Below are positions 1 through 6,131 of a stretch of DNA of 10,057 nucleotides, piece by piece. Origin of the DNA: Candidatus Poribacteria bacterium (lineage in GTDB: Bacteria > Poribacteria > WGA-4E > WGA-3G). Under the pieces are notes generated by a model, which had not been told where the DNA came from, did not search any database, and saw only the letters and a program-made list of their open reading frames with translations. How positions within the stretch are numbered: position 1 is the stretch's first letter; each line of letters opens with the position of its first letter. The stretch lies in assembly GCA_028818995.1 (NCBI GenBank), contig JAPPMR010000820.1, positions 1 to 10,057 of the forward strand. Direction: 5' to 3'. The translations under genes and the position numbers were made by a program.

Positions 1-128
1 TACGACATCAACTCTCTAATCCTTCAATAATCTTCAAGACTGCGTAAGTCCTGTATATGATAAGATAAAGACATATTGGAAGTATCTGATAACGCCAAGA
101 CCGAAATATAGGCAAAAAGCGAATGAGT

Positions 129-285
129 TGTAGGTCGGGTAGAGCTTGCGAAACCCGACATGTTGGGACTAAAACACTATTTTCAAAACTTGCTTGAGCC
201 GTTCCTGCGATTTCCTTGTGAACCCACAAGGTTTGCCTTGAAACCTTGATATTGTCGGGTTTCGCTCCGCTCTACCCGACCTACA
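129..285. repeat. Composite palindromic repeat (two inverted REP-like units around nested hairpins)
   Basis: The left unit (129-160) reads TGTAGGTCGGGTAGAGC then GCGAAACCCGACA. The right unit (253-285) is its reverse complement apart from a few bases in the centre. Each unit is itself a palindrome, with GTCGGGT pairing to ACCCGAC. The interval between them holds two further stems: CCTTGTG/CACAAGG (214-220 with 225-231) and CAAGGTTT/AAACCTTG (227-234 with 241-248). The two inner stems share bases, so they exclude one another. A third copy of the unit lies at 7002-7033. This arrangement is typical of REP/BIME-type elements mobilised in trans by a Y1 (TnpA-REP) transposase. No such transposase is in the window, so the mobilisation mechanism is inference. 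Confidence 0.8.
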
Positions 286-332
286 AACTTCAGATTTTAT
301 GAGAGACCAATATCTACTCAGAATTAAAACGT

Positions 333-338
333 TATAAT
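333..338 (+). promoter_or_regulatory. Possible -10 box for the first oxidoreductase gene
   Basis: TATAAT lies 26 bases before the chosen start codon at 364. No good -35 box is seen 16-18 bases upstream, so the call is weak. If this box is used, transcription starts near 345. That would exclude the earlier in-frame ATG at 337, which overlaps the box. Confidence 0.35.
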
Positions 339-348
339 GCCTAATGTT

Positions 349-353
349 GGAGG
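349..353 (+). promoter_or_regulatory. Ribosome binding site that fixes the start at 364
   Basis: GGAGG ends 10 bases before the ATG at 364. The in-frame ATG at 337 lies upstream of this site and has no Shine-Dalgarno sequence of its own, so the shorter protein is preferred. Confidence 0.8.
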
Positions 354-363
354 TCAAAAAATA

Positions 364-1455
364 ATGAGTCGTGTAAAGATCGGTGTTATTGGGTGTGGCG
401 CAATTGCACAGGTTCACCATTTGCCGAACCTAAATCAACTTCACCGTGAATTTGATGTTCAGGTTGTTTGTGACTTATCGCTGGGTGCCGCGGAAGCAGC
501 TGCCAAAAGATTCAACGTCCCCCAATTTGTAACAGATTATACCAAACTTTTAGACAGTGATATTGATGCCGTGCTGCTATGTCATGGAGATCCAAAAACG
601 GAAGTTGCACTCGCTGCTTTTGAGGCGGGAAAACATGTCTTTATTGAAAAACCTGTCTGTTTTTCCTTGCAAGAGATTGATTCAATGATAGCAGCACAAA
701 AGAAAGCGGGTAAAGTCGCACAAGCGGGATATATGAAGGTGCATGATCCCGCTTTTCAACTCGCAAAGCATGAAGTTGAAACAATGGAAAGTTATCGGTT
801 TGTTCAGATAAATCACTTGCACCCGAACAACCGATTGCATCTTAGCCAATTTGACGTAGAGCGTTTTGACGATGTGCCACCAGATGCGTTTGCACCTGCA
901 CATGCTGCGCGTGAATCAGCATTATCTGATGCAATAGGGGATGTATCACCTGAGGCACAACGTGCATTCTTCCTACTTTCTGGGAGTATGATACACGACA
1001 TTTATAGCTTACGGGTGATGTTGGGTTCACCGAGTGAAGTTATAAGTGCTGAAGTATGGTCTGGTGGACAAGGTGTTAGTATTGTTTTTGGTTTTCCGAA
1101 CGGTGCTCGTTGCATCGCAACTTGGGTGGATCTGCCTGACCTTTGGGACTTTAGAGAAACTTTAGAAATCTACGGGGATAATAAACGCGTGCTGGTGTCG
1201 TATCCTACCGGTTTTTCACGAGGCATTTTGTCAGAGGTAACAATCCATGGCATAGACTTTGATGGGACAACCTACAGTAAAACGCCAGCGATTGAATGGG
1301 AGAGCGCGTTTGTGCGGGAGTTGCGTCATTTTCACGCATGTATTACGGAAGATGAAACGTGTTATACTTCTCTTGAGTCTGCACGGGATGATATTGAACT
1401 GATTATAAACATTGTCAAATGCTATGTGAATGGTAAACCAGTTAAATGTGGATAG
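364..1455 (+). CDS. Gfo/Idh/MocA family NAD(P)-dependent oxidoreductase
   Basis: The product is 363 aa, a normal length for this family of cytosolic dehydrogenases acting on sugars, inositols and related compounds. An N-terminal Rossmann fold begins MSRVKIGVIGCGAIAQ, with the dinucleotide-binding GxGxxA motif at residues 10-15. The family's EKP signature, containing the lysine that usually takes part in catalysis, is at 95-97 (FIEKPVCFS). The segment around 207-220 (GSMIHDIYSLRVMLG) matches the position where family members carry a substrate-site His/Asp pair (H211, D212). The C-terminal half is the expected alpha/beta substrate domain. The start is set by GGAGG at 349-353. The gene stands alone, between repeats upstream and a convergent gene downstream. 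Substrate and cofactor preference cannot be told from sequence. It is not a close copy of the second family member at 7475-8614. Confidence 0.92.
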   Translation: MSRVKIGVIGCGAIAQVHHLPNLNQLHREFDVQVVCDLSLGAAEAAAKRFNVPQFVTDYTKLLDSDIDAVLLCHGDPKTEVALAAFEAGKHVFIEKPVCFSLQEIDSMIAAQKKAGKVAQAGYMKVHDPAFQLAKHEVETMESYRFVQINHLHPNNRLHLSQFDVERFDDVPPDAFAPAHAARESALSDAIGDVSPEAQRAFFLLSGSMIHDIYSLRVMLGSPSEVISAEVWSGGQGVSIVFGFPNGARCIATWVDLPDLWDFRETLEIYGDNKRVLVSYPTGFSRGILSEVTIHGIDFDGTTYSKTPAIEWESAFVRELRHFHACITEDETCYTSLESARDDIELIINIVKCYVNGKPVKCG

Positions 1456-1486
1456 ATGATGGAAGAAGTCCAACAGATTGATAAAC

Positions 1487-1509
1487 AAAAAATCGGGTTT
1501 ACAAAACCC
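1487..1509 (-). terminator. Rho-independent terminator for the S55-like lipoprotein gene
   Basis: On the - strand GGGTTT/AAACCC form a 6-bp stem with a 3-base loop (1495-1509), followed after GA by six T (complement of A6 at 1487-1492). Orientation and U tract fit the transcript of the gene ending at 1602. Just before the stem the - strand reads CTTGTAGGAGGGTT. That resembles the palindrome arm at 7119-7135, so the terminator may be a decayed copy of that repeat. Confidence 0.6.
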
Positions 1510-1549
1510 TCCTACAAGAAAATTCTTTATTTAATTTGATAGTGTAAAA

Positions 1550-1579
1550 GTATGGGCAGATCCATGGACCTGCCCATAC
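1550..1579. terminator. 30-bp near-perfect palindrome between convergent genes
   Basis: GTATGGGCAG pairs with CTGCCCATAC around a central TCCATGGA; only one opposed pair (A1560/C1569) fails to match. It lies 22 bases after the stop codon at 1602 on the - strand, and there it is followed by CTTTTAC, a short U-rich tract. On the + strand no U run follows. It most likely ends or protects the - strand mRNA, and could serve both convergent genes. Confidence 0.6.
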
Positions 1580-1601
1580 ATAGATTAGATGTGAGTTTAG
1601 G

Positions 1602-3617
1602 TTATTCCACCTTCGGTTCAGTCTCAGCTTCTGGTTCAACTTCAACTACCGCAGGGAGAACTTCTATTTCCACATCAGTATCGCCAGTCACTATAAAGCG
1701 ATGAACAACCAATGCAGTTCCAGTGATAGGTATCGGACGTGGAGTTGGTGCCAGTTCCTCCATCAACTCTTCTTCATCAATCATTTCAATCATTTCACCA
1801 TCTTCTGGTGCCACTTCTTCGTCTGCTACTTCACCATTTTCTGATGGAAGTTCTCCATCTTCAGGTGGGGTATCAAATAAGTCTGCGAAAAGTGCTTCAA
1901 AGAAGTCATTGAAAAATGCCTCTAAAACAGGGTCTATTTCTTCAGGCTCCTCCTGCAATGTAACAAGCGTCACCAGGACTAATCCTTTATCAAACTGCCT
2001 ATCCCTCAGTTGTCCGATCAATTCATCTAAATTTTCTGGCGGTGGCGCGAATGGATTACTGAACGGATTAAAGCCATATTCAGTTACGGCAGCTATAGAT
2101 ATACTTGCTGGTCCAGGAATGAAATTCTCAGGAATCTGAAGTTTCACTTCTCTGTACATCTTGCGGTTTCTTCCGGCAGCACTCCAGTGCGGCAGCATCT
2201 CAACAACGAAAGTCGCTTCTTCACCTTGCATAACGTCCCCTATGACATGTATATCAGTAATCTCTGTATGGAGAATGTTCGGAATGTCAATGAGAGAGAT
2301 GTTAATTTCGTCTATAGTAGCCCTACCGGCACCATTTGCAAGAATATGGGTGAATGACTGAACAATTATATCCATGTTTCCCAGTACCGCTTCAAACGGA
2401 TCTGGTGAAATGGATCTGAAAGATTCTGTATAGACGTTATCAGTCTCTTTAAAACTAATCGCAACGTTCGCTTCAATAGTACTTGCACTAATCTCACTAC
2501 GAATTGCATCCAATGTTGTAGCAGCGACAACCGGTATTGCCCATTCTTGTCCGTAAGCCACTTTGTGTTGTGTTTGAATTGGCTCCTGACTATTGACTGG
2601 TTGATAGGTAACAGTTACAGGAATCATTGGAGGTAATTTGCCAAGTTCGCCAACAATTCCAGCTCTGAGGTCTTTCGTTACTGTGCCGATCGGATTTCCA
2701 TAAGCACTTGCAGATTTATATGCAATTTCTGCATTTGGAACGATTCCATCTACGACAGCTCTGTATACAGGCAATGACGCTTTTCCATCACGGAACATTT
2801 CATGACCGAACGCAACAAATTTATCGCCATAAACCTGTGTCACAGTCCCAAAACCTATACTGTTGACAATATCACCCGTTACAAGAGCGACACCAATCAT
2901 GTCCCCTGCTGAAAGAATAGAGGATGCATTGGCTGGAGGTGCTCCTGGCGCTCCACCGATACGGGAAAAGAATTCAACATTATTAAAGCGCGTATCGGCA
3001 AGGTGTGAAGAGAGTTGTTGGAGCCTATTAGAATCAACTCCAGAAATTGTAATAGGTGTTTTCACTGCGGTATAGGTGGCGTTAACGACAGCACCGGGGG
3101 CAGCGGGTGGATTCAGGAATTCACCAAATGTAATATGATCAAGTGTTGCTTCCATTGCATCAATGGGTGTAACCCAGAATCGATGTGGTGCTTCTGCCCA
3201 TGCCTCACCATACGCAAGCGCGCCAAAAACCCGTCCAGAAGTGCCAACTGGGCTTCCGGACATGCCTTGCGCAAGACCGCCCATTGCAGTCACTGCTTCA
3301 TCTGTCAACACACATTCATAAAGAGGAAATCCAAACCTGGAGGGTTGAACTCTGCGAAATTCAGCCTCAACAATTACCTTACTTGTGCCTTCAATAGCAG
3401 TAATAATTTCAATTGGGGTTTTTGTCGCAAGTCTGCGAACTTCATCTTCATACATACTTTCGAGTTTAACTTCACCTACTATTGGTGCAGCGATGAACCC
3501 ATCTGTGGCATCAGCAATTGCTGGATTTTCAATTTGTGCTTGCTCCTCATCAGAGGAACAACTCAACTGGCATAGAATCACAATAGCGATTCCTGCTAAA
3601 ACAAAAAAACGTTTCAC
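1602..3617 (-). CDS. SpoIVB/S55 peptidase-like lipoprotein with acidic C-terminal tail
   Basis: The product is 671 aa. Residues 1-20 look like a lipoprotein signal (basic start, hydrophobic core, then QLSC with Cys20), although Gln at -3 is atypical. Residues 110-135 (GGLAQGMSGSPVGTSGRVFG) match the active-site serine motif GMSGSP of S55 peptidases, and FVAFGHEMF at 268-275 resembles the family's GH motif (H272). GELGKLPPMIPVTV at 323-336 is another segment I associate with S55-domain proteins. In sporulation SpoIVB the His motif precedes the Ser motif; here the order is reversed. The catalytic Asp cannot be assigned, so activity is uncertain. Residues 555-625 are very acidic (for example PPEDGE and APEDGE repeated), and 626-671 end in Pro/Glu-rich sequence. 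The start is GTG at 3617, supported by AGGAG at 3627-3631. It is likely exported and anchored to a membrane. Its substrate is unknown. Confidence 0.75.
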   Translation of the reverse strand: MKRFFVLAGIAIVILCQLSCSSDEEQAQIENPAIADATDGFIAAPIVGEVKLESMYEDEVRRLATKTPIEIITAIEGTSKVIVEAEFRRVQPSRFGFPLYECVLTDEAVTAMGGLAQGMSGSPVGTSGRVFGALAYGEAWAEAPHRFWVTPIDAMEATLDHITFGEFLNPPAAPGAVVNATYTAVKTPITISGVDSNRLQQLSSHLADTRFNNVEFFSRIGGAPGAPPANASSILSAGDMIGVALVTGDIVNSIGFGTVTQVYGDKFVAFGHEMFRDGKASLPVYRAVVDGIVPNAEIAYKSASAYGNPIGTVTKDLRAGIVGELGKLPPMIPVTVTYQPVNSQEPIQTQHKVAYGQEWAIPVVAATTLDAIRSEISASTIEANVAISFKETDNVYTESFRSISPDPFEAVLGNMDIIVQSFTHILANGAGRATIDEINISLIDIPNILHTEITDIHVIGDVMQGEEATFVVEMLPHWSAAGRNRKMYREVKLQIPENFIPGPASISIAAVTEYGFNPFSNPFAPPPENLDELIGQLRDRQFDKGLVLVTLVTLQEEPEEIDPVLEAFFNDFFEALFADLFDTPPEDGELPSENGEVADEEVAPEDGEMIEMIDEEELMEELAPTPRPIPITGTALVVHRFIVTGDTDVEIEVLPAVVEVEPEAETEPKVE

Positions 3618-3688
3618 TATATGTCTCTCCTAACTAAGATTTCTATCTGTTTTCTAAATTTTTAAACTTGATATTGAATATGGCCAAT

Positions 3689-3730
3689 TAGAGTCTACTC
3701 TATGACTAAAAATTCGGCTTTTTCGAATTT
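3689..3730 (-). promoter_or_regulatory. Two inverted repeats in the leader of the S55-like gene
   Basis: TAGAGT/ACTCTA at 3689-3702 is a perfect 6-bp inverted repeat with a 2-base centre. AAATTCG/CGAATTT at 3710-3730 is a perfect 7-bp stem with a 7-base loop. Both would lie in the untranslated leader if the promoter at 3847-3875 is used. They could be an operator and an RNA hairpin, but no known riboswitch class is recognised. Confidence 0.35.
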
Positions 3731-3846
3731 GAGATAATTTCTAACGGTTTCTCTGTGTTTAGGTTTTAACCATCATTTGTAACGTTTACAGTAGAAATTC
3801 AGAATAGTCATAATTAGCACAATATTAAATATCTACTATCTTGAAA

Positions 3847-3875
3847 ATTATACTCTATACAATATGGTTTTGCAA
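3847..3875 (-). promoter_or_regulatory. Promoter for the S55-like lipoprotein gene
   Basis: On the - strand TTGCAA (3870-3875) and a perfect TATAAT (3847-3852) are separated by 17 bases, the optimal spacing for a housekeeping sigma factor. Transcription would start near 3840, giving a leader of about 220 bases before the GTG at 3617. Confidence 0.55.
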
Positions 3876-4031
3876 GGAAAAGAGCGGAATATTTGAGGGA
3901 ATTCAATAAAGAGAAGAAATGGGGAGTCGTGGGGTTTGTAATAACTCACCCCATAGGTGTAAAGTTAAGAAAATATATGAGTCATTATGACCCTTCTCAA
4001 TATCTATTGTTATTGGGATTGTCTACTCTTC

Positions 4032-4057
4032 AGTCCTGTAAGGACGATATGTTTATA
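4032..4057 (-). repeat. Interspersed hairpin motif, copy a
   Basis: On the - strand this reads TATAAACATATC followed by a stem GTCCT-TAC-AGGAC. It is the inverted counterpart of copy d at 4203-4228. They differ at four positions that form two compensated base pairs. Confidence 0.8.
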
Positions 4058-4081
4058 GATCACGGTCAAACAAGGTCTCTT

Positions 4082-4139
4082 AGTCCCGTGAATCAACGCC
4101 AAATACGCGTATGGTATTTGGGCGGGGACGATATGTTTT
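4082..4139 (-). repeat. Interspersed hairpin motif, copy b, with an enlarged loop
   Basis: On the - strand this begins TCAAAACATATC, then GTCCC (4125-4129). The matching stem arm GGGAC lies at 4083-4087 on the - strand. The 37 bases in between replace the usual 3-base loop and themselves form a hairpin (CGCC-AATAC with GTATTTGGGCG on the + strand). It looks like copy a with a second hairpin inserted in the loop. Confidence 0.65.
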
Positions 4140-4151
4140 GAAGCACATCAA

Positions 4152-4177
4152 CATAAATATGCCGTTCCTACGGAACT
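4152..4177 (+). repeat. Interspersed hairpin motif, copy c
   Basis: This reads CATAAATATGCC then GTTCC-TAC-GGAAC. The stem and loop are identical to copy d, while the single-stranded lead differs at several positions. Confidence 0.8.
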
Positions 4178-4202
4178 CAAGAGGGTTGGTCTACATCTTT
4201 TC

Positions 4203-4228
4203 TATAAACATATCGTTCCTACGGAACT
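4203..4228 (+). repeat. Interspersed hairpin motif, copy d
   Basis: This reads TATAAACATATC then GTTCC-TAC-GGAAC. It faces the opposite way from copies a and b. A conserved lead beside a small stem-loop resembles the ends recognised by IS200/IS605-type single-strand transposases; that link is inference. Confidence 0.8.
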
Positions 4229-4352
4229 AAATATGGGACAGTCTCAATCATAGGGGTGTTAAACATTGTTAGAAAAATATATATATTTCCTTAAGTTTAC
4301 ACCTATGAGTTTGTAATAACTCACCCCACGAAAAACGAAGATATAGATGGGA

Positions 4353-5117
4353 CTACCATGCCACCCAACCACCATCAACAGCGATGGTTTGTCCAGTGAC
4401 CCAATTTGCTGCATCCGAGGCTAAGAACAACACAGCACCAACAACTTCTTCTACTTCACCGACTCGCCCCATAGGTATACGGCGGACGACATCTTCATAA
4501 AATTCCTTCCGTTGCAGCAGAACATCCGCAAGTGGGGTGCGTGTAAACGCTGGAGCAACAGCATTTACGGTAACGTTGTGAGGTGCCCATTCAACAGCAA
4601 GTCCCTTGGTTAATAAAACAACGCCACCTTTGCTACCGGAATAGGCAGTTCGTAGAGGTCCACCGACTAAACCCATAGTAGAAGAGATGTTGATTATCTT
4701 GCCGCTCTCTCGCTCAATCATCGGTTTGACAAGCGTTTGCGTCAAAAAGAATAGTCCTTTTAGGTTGAGATCGTAGATTGCATCCCAATCCTCTTCAGTC
4801 AGTTCTAACGCAGGTTTTGGGCGATTTGTTCCAGCGTTATTGACAAGGACATCAACCTTGCCCCATACGTCAATAGCGGCTTGCGCGCCTTCCGCAACTG
4901 ACTTCATGTCGCTTACATCAAACACAACCGGTTCCGCTTCTCCACCGTTTGCGCGAATCTCTTCCGCAACCTCGTTAAGATCAGAGCGTGTTCGGCTATT
5001 TAAAATAACTTTTGCACCCATCTGTGCGGCAGCGAGGGCGATACCTCTGCCAATACCTTTGCCGGAACCAGTAATTAACATTACCTTTTCATTTAATTCA
5101 AATCCTGGAAATGCCAT
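4353..5117 (-). CDS. Short-chain dehydrogenase/reductase (classical SDR)
   Basis: The product is 254 aa, the standard length of a classical SDR, a cytosolic NAD(P)(H)-dependent alcohol/ketone oxidoreductase. All hallmarks are present: the cofactor motif TGSGKGIG at 16-23, NNAG at 93-96, and the catalytic tetrad Asn118 (DLNLK), Ser146 (NISS), Tyr159 and Lys163 (YSGSK). The C-terminal segment WVTGQTIAVDGG (239-250) is the usual SDR ending. Sequence style is like gluconate 5-dehydrogenase or 3-oxoacyl-ACP reductase relatives, but the substrate cannot be assigned. The start has AGGAGGAA at 5122-5129 close upstream. It follows folD by 49 bases on the same strand, with no terminator or obvious promoter between them, so the two are probably co-transcribed. 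Repeat DNA begins 24 bases after the stop codon. Confidence 0.93.
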   Translation of the reverse strand: MAFPGFELNEKVMLITGSGKGIGRGIALAAAQMGAKVILNSRTRSDLNEVAEEIRANGGEAEPVVFDVSDMKSVAEGAQAAIDVWGKVDVLVNNAGTNRPKPALELTEEDWDAIYDLNLKGLFFLTQTLVKPMIERESGKIINISSTMGLVGGPLRTAYSGSKGGVVLLTKGLAVEWAPHNVTVNAVAPAFTRTPLADVLLQRKEFYEDVVRRIPMGRVGEVEEVVGAVLFLASDAANWVTGQTIAVDGGWVAW

Positions 5118-5166
5118 AAATTTCCTCCTTTTGTCTAAGACTAATAGTTTTCCAAACAGAATTTGC

Positions 5167-5997
5167 TTATCTACTTGCTAATTTTAGTGTGTTTTCTAAC
5201 AGCATTGCTCGTGTCAGCGGACCTACACCTCCTGGAACCGGTGTAATAAACCCCGCAATCTCTTTGACTTCCTCAAATTTAACGTCACCGACAAGACGAT
5301 TATCAACTGAATTGATACCGACATCAATGACGGTTGCCCCCCGTTTGACCATATCCGCTGTGATGAATTCCGGCTTTCCAACAGCTGCTACAAGAATATC
5401 TGCGTGCTTTGTTACCTCGGCGATATTTTGGGTGCGTGAATGACAGTAAGTGACAGTAGCGTTACGGTTGAGAAGCATTACACCGACAGGCTTCCCGACA
5501 AGATGACTTCTACCGACACAGACTGCATGTTTTCCTTCAATTGGTTCGTCAGTTAATTCAATAAGACGTATAATTCCTGTGGGTGTACACGGTGTAATCG
5601 TCTCTCGATTGATAAATAGATTACCTAAACTGAGAGGCGTTAATCCGTCTACATCCTTATCAGGCGAGATTGCATCTATGATGGTCTGTTCGTCAATTGC
5701 CTCTGGCAACGGCATTTGCACTAAAATACCGTGTATATCTTGGCGTGCGTTTAATTTCGTTACTTTATCAATAAGTGTCTGCTGAGTAATGTCCGCGGGG
5801 AGTCGGTGAACTTCTGAATGGAAATGTACCTTTTCACAATCGCGTTGTTTGTGTTTGATGTAGATCGTAGAAGCCGGATCATCACCGACTTGGACGACAG
5901 CGAGTCCCGGTGTAAAGGAAAGTTTTTTGAGTTTTTTTCTAATTTGGCTGCGGATACGCTGAGCGAGGCGAGTACCATTAAGGATTTCGGCTGACAA
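5167..5997 (-). CDS. folD: Bifunctional methylenetetrahydrofolate dehydrogenase / methenyltetrahydrofolate cyclohydrolase
   Basis: FolD interconverts 5,10-methylene-, 5,10-methenyl- and 10-formyl-tetrahydrofolate in cytosolic one-carbon metabolism, supplying purine and formyl-Met-tRNA synthesis. The 276-aa product has the usual length and all signatures: Tyr46 and catalytic Lys50 in the STIYIKHK segment, VQMPLP at 93-98 (normally VQLPLP), DKDVDG at 113-118, PCTPTGI at 136-142, the Rossmann segment VGRSHLVGKPVG at 161-172, TVTYCHSRT at 181-189, DVGIN at 225-229, and TPVPGGVGP at 252-260. The start is TTG at 5997, supported by GGGAGG at 6007-6012, nine bases upstream; no in-frame ATG fits as well. 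A promoter lies at 6103-6131. The SDR gene follows 49 bases later on the same strand. Activity is very likely, since no key residue appears lost. Confidence 0.97.
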   Translation of the reverse strand: MSAEILNGTRLAQRIRSQIRKKLKKLSFTPGLAVVQVGDDPASTIYIKHKQRDCEKVHFHSEVHRLPADITQQTLIDKVTKLNARQDIHGILVQMPLPEAIDEQTIIDAISPDKDVDGLTPLSLGNLFINRETITPCTPTGIIRLIELTDEPIEGKHAVCVGRSHLVGKPVGVMLLNRNATVTYCHSRTQNIAEVTKHADILVAAVGKPEFITADMVKRGATVIDVGINSVDNRLVGDVKFEEVKEIAGFITPVPGGVGPLTRAMLLENTLKLASR

Positions 5998-6102
5998 ATG
6001 CCTTTTCCTCCCAGTCTAAGAGTGCTTGAAAGAATTTGGCTATCGAATTAAGTAGAACGCATTTACAAGCAAGTTGTCTAATCTTTTGTAAGGTATAAGG
6101 TA

Positions 6103-6131
6103 ATAATAACAGATAACTTCGTTTTTGTCTA
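6103..6131 (-). promoter_or_regulatory. Promoter for folD and the SDR gene
   Basis: On the - strand TAGACA (6126-6131) and TATTAT (6103-6108) are each one base from consensus and lie 17 bases apart. Transcription would start near 6096, about 100 bases before the TTG start. Confidence 0.6.

Larger units (their letters stand above)
1..363. other. Non-coding region upstream of the first oxidoreductase, with palindromic repeats
   Basis: No convincing gene is visible here; the open frames run through palindromes and lack ribosome binding sites. The region holds a composite palindromic repeat at 129-285 and a possible promoter and ribosome binding site just before the first gene. Bases 1-17 resemble the bases that follow another palindrome copy at 7031-7047 (14 of 17 identical), so the window may begin in the flank of one more repeat copy. 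Confidence 0.6.
3934..4328. repeat. 395-bp MITE-like element with inverted ends and flanking 20-bp direct repeats
   Basis: A 20-base sequence containing TTTGTAATAACTCACC occurs identically at 3934-3953 and 4309-4328. Just inside, 3952-3978 and 4281-4307 are inverted repeats with 25 of 27 positions matching (outer end CATAGGTGTAAA). The interior holds four copies of a short hairpin motif: two facing left, two facing right. No transposase is encoded, so this looks like a non-autonomous element or nested insertions. A true 20-bp target duplication would be unusually long. The direct repeat may instead belong to the element, since the right copy sits in a GAGTT/AACTC palindrome. Confidence 0.65.
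3618..4352. other. 735-bp gene-free region: lipoprotein leader plus repeat element
   Basis: The region lies between the start of the S55-like gene and the end of the SDR gene. Bases 3618-3875 are AT-rich and contain a good - strand promoter with a leader of about 220 bases. Bases 3934-4328 form a structured repeat element. The only longer open frame (about 82 codons at 3893-4141) runs through these repeats and has no recognisable product. I see no terminator with a U tract after the SDR stop at 4353. Confidence 0.7.

Noticed and set aside
337..363. Longer N-terminus for the first oxidoreductase (ATG at 337)
   Set aside because: The Rossmann fold begins right after the ATG at 364, which has GGAGG before it; the upstream ATG has no ribosome binding site and overlaps a TATAAT box.
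3015..3575. 186-codon open frame opposite the S55-like gene
   Set aside because: It is a shadow on the + strand of a well-supported gene; it has no signal, motif or ribosome binding site.
3603..3609. Seven-base A run in the signal-peptide codons as a slippage or phase-variation site
   Set aside because: The frame is intact and the run encodes a normal Phe-Phe in the signal peptide; one short homopolymer is weak evidence.
3893..4141. Open frame of about 82 codons in the gene-free region
   Set aside because: It runs through the left inverted repeat and hairpin copies a and b, has no recognisable domain, and is best explained by repeat DNA.
4032..4228. CRISPR array
   Set aside because: The repeats are in mixed orientation, the intervals are unequal, and no cas gene is nearby.
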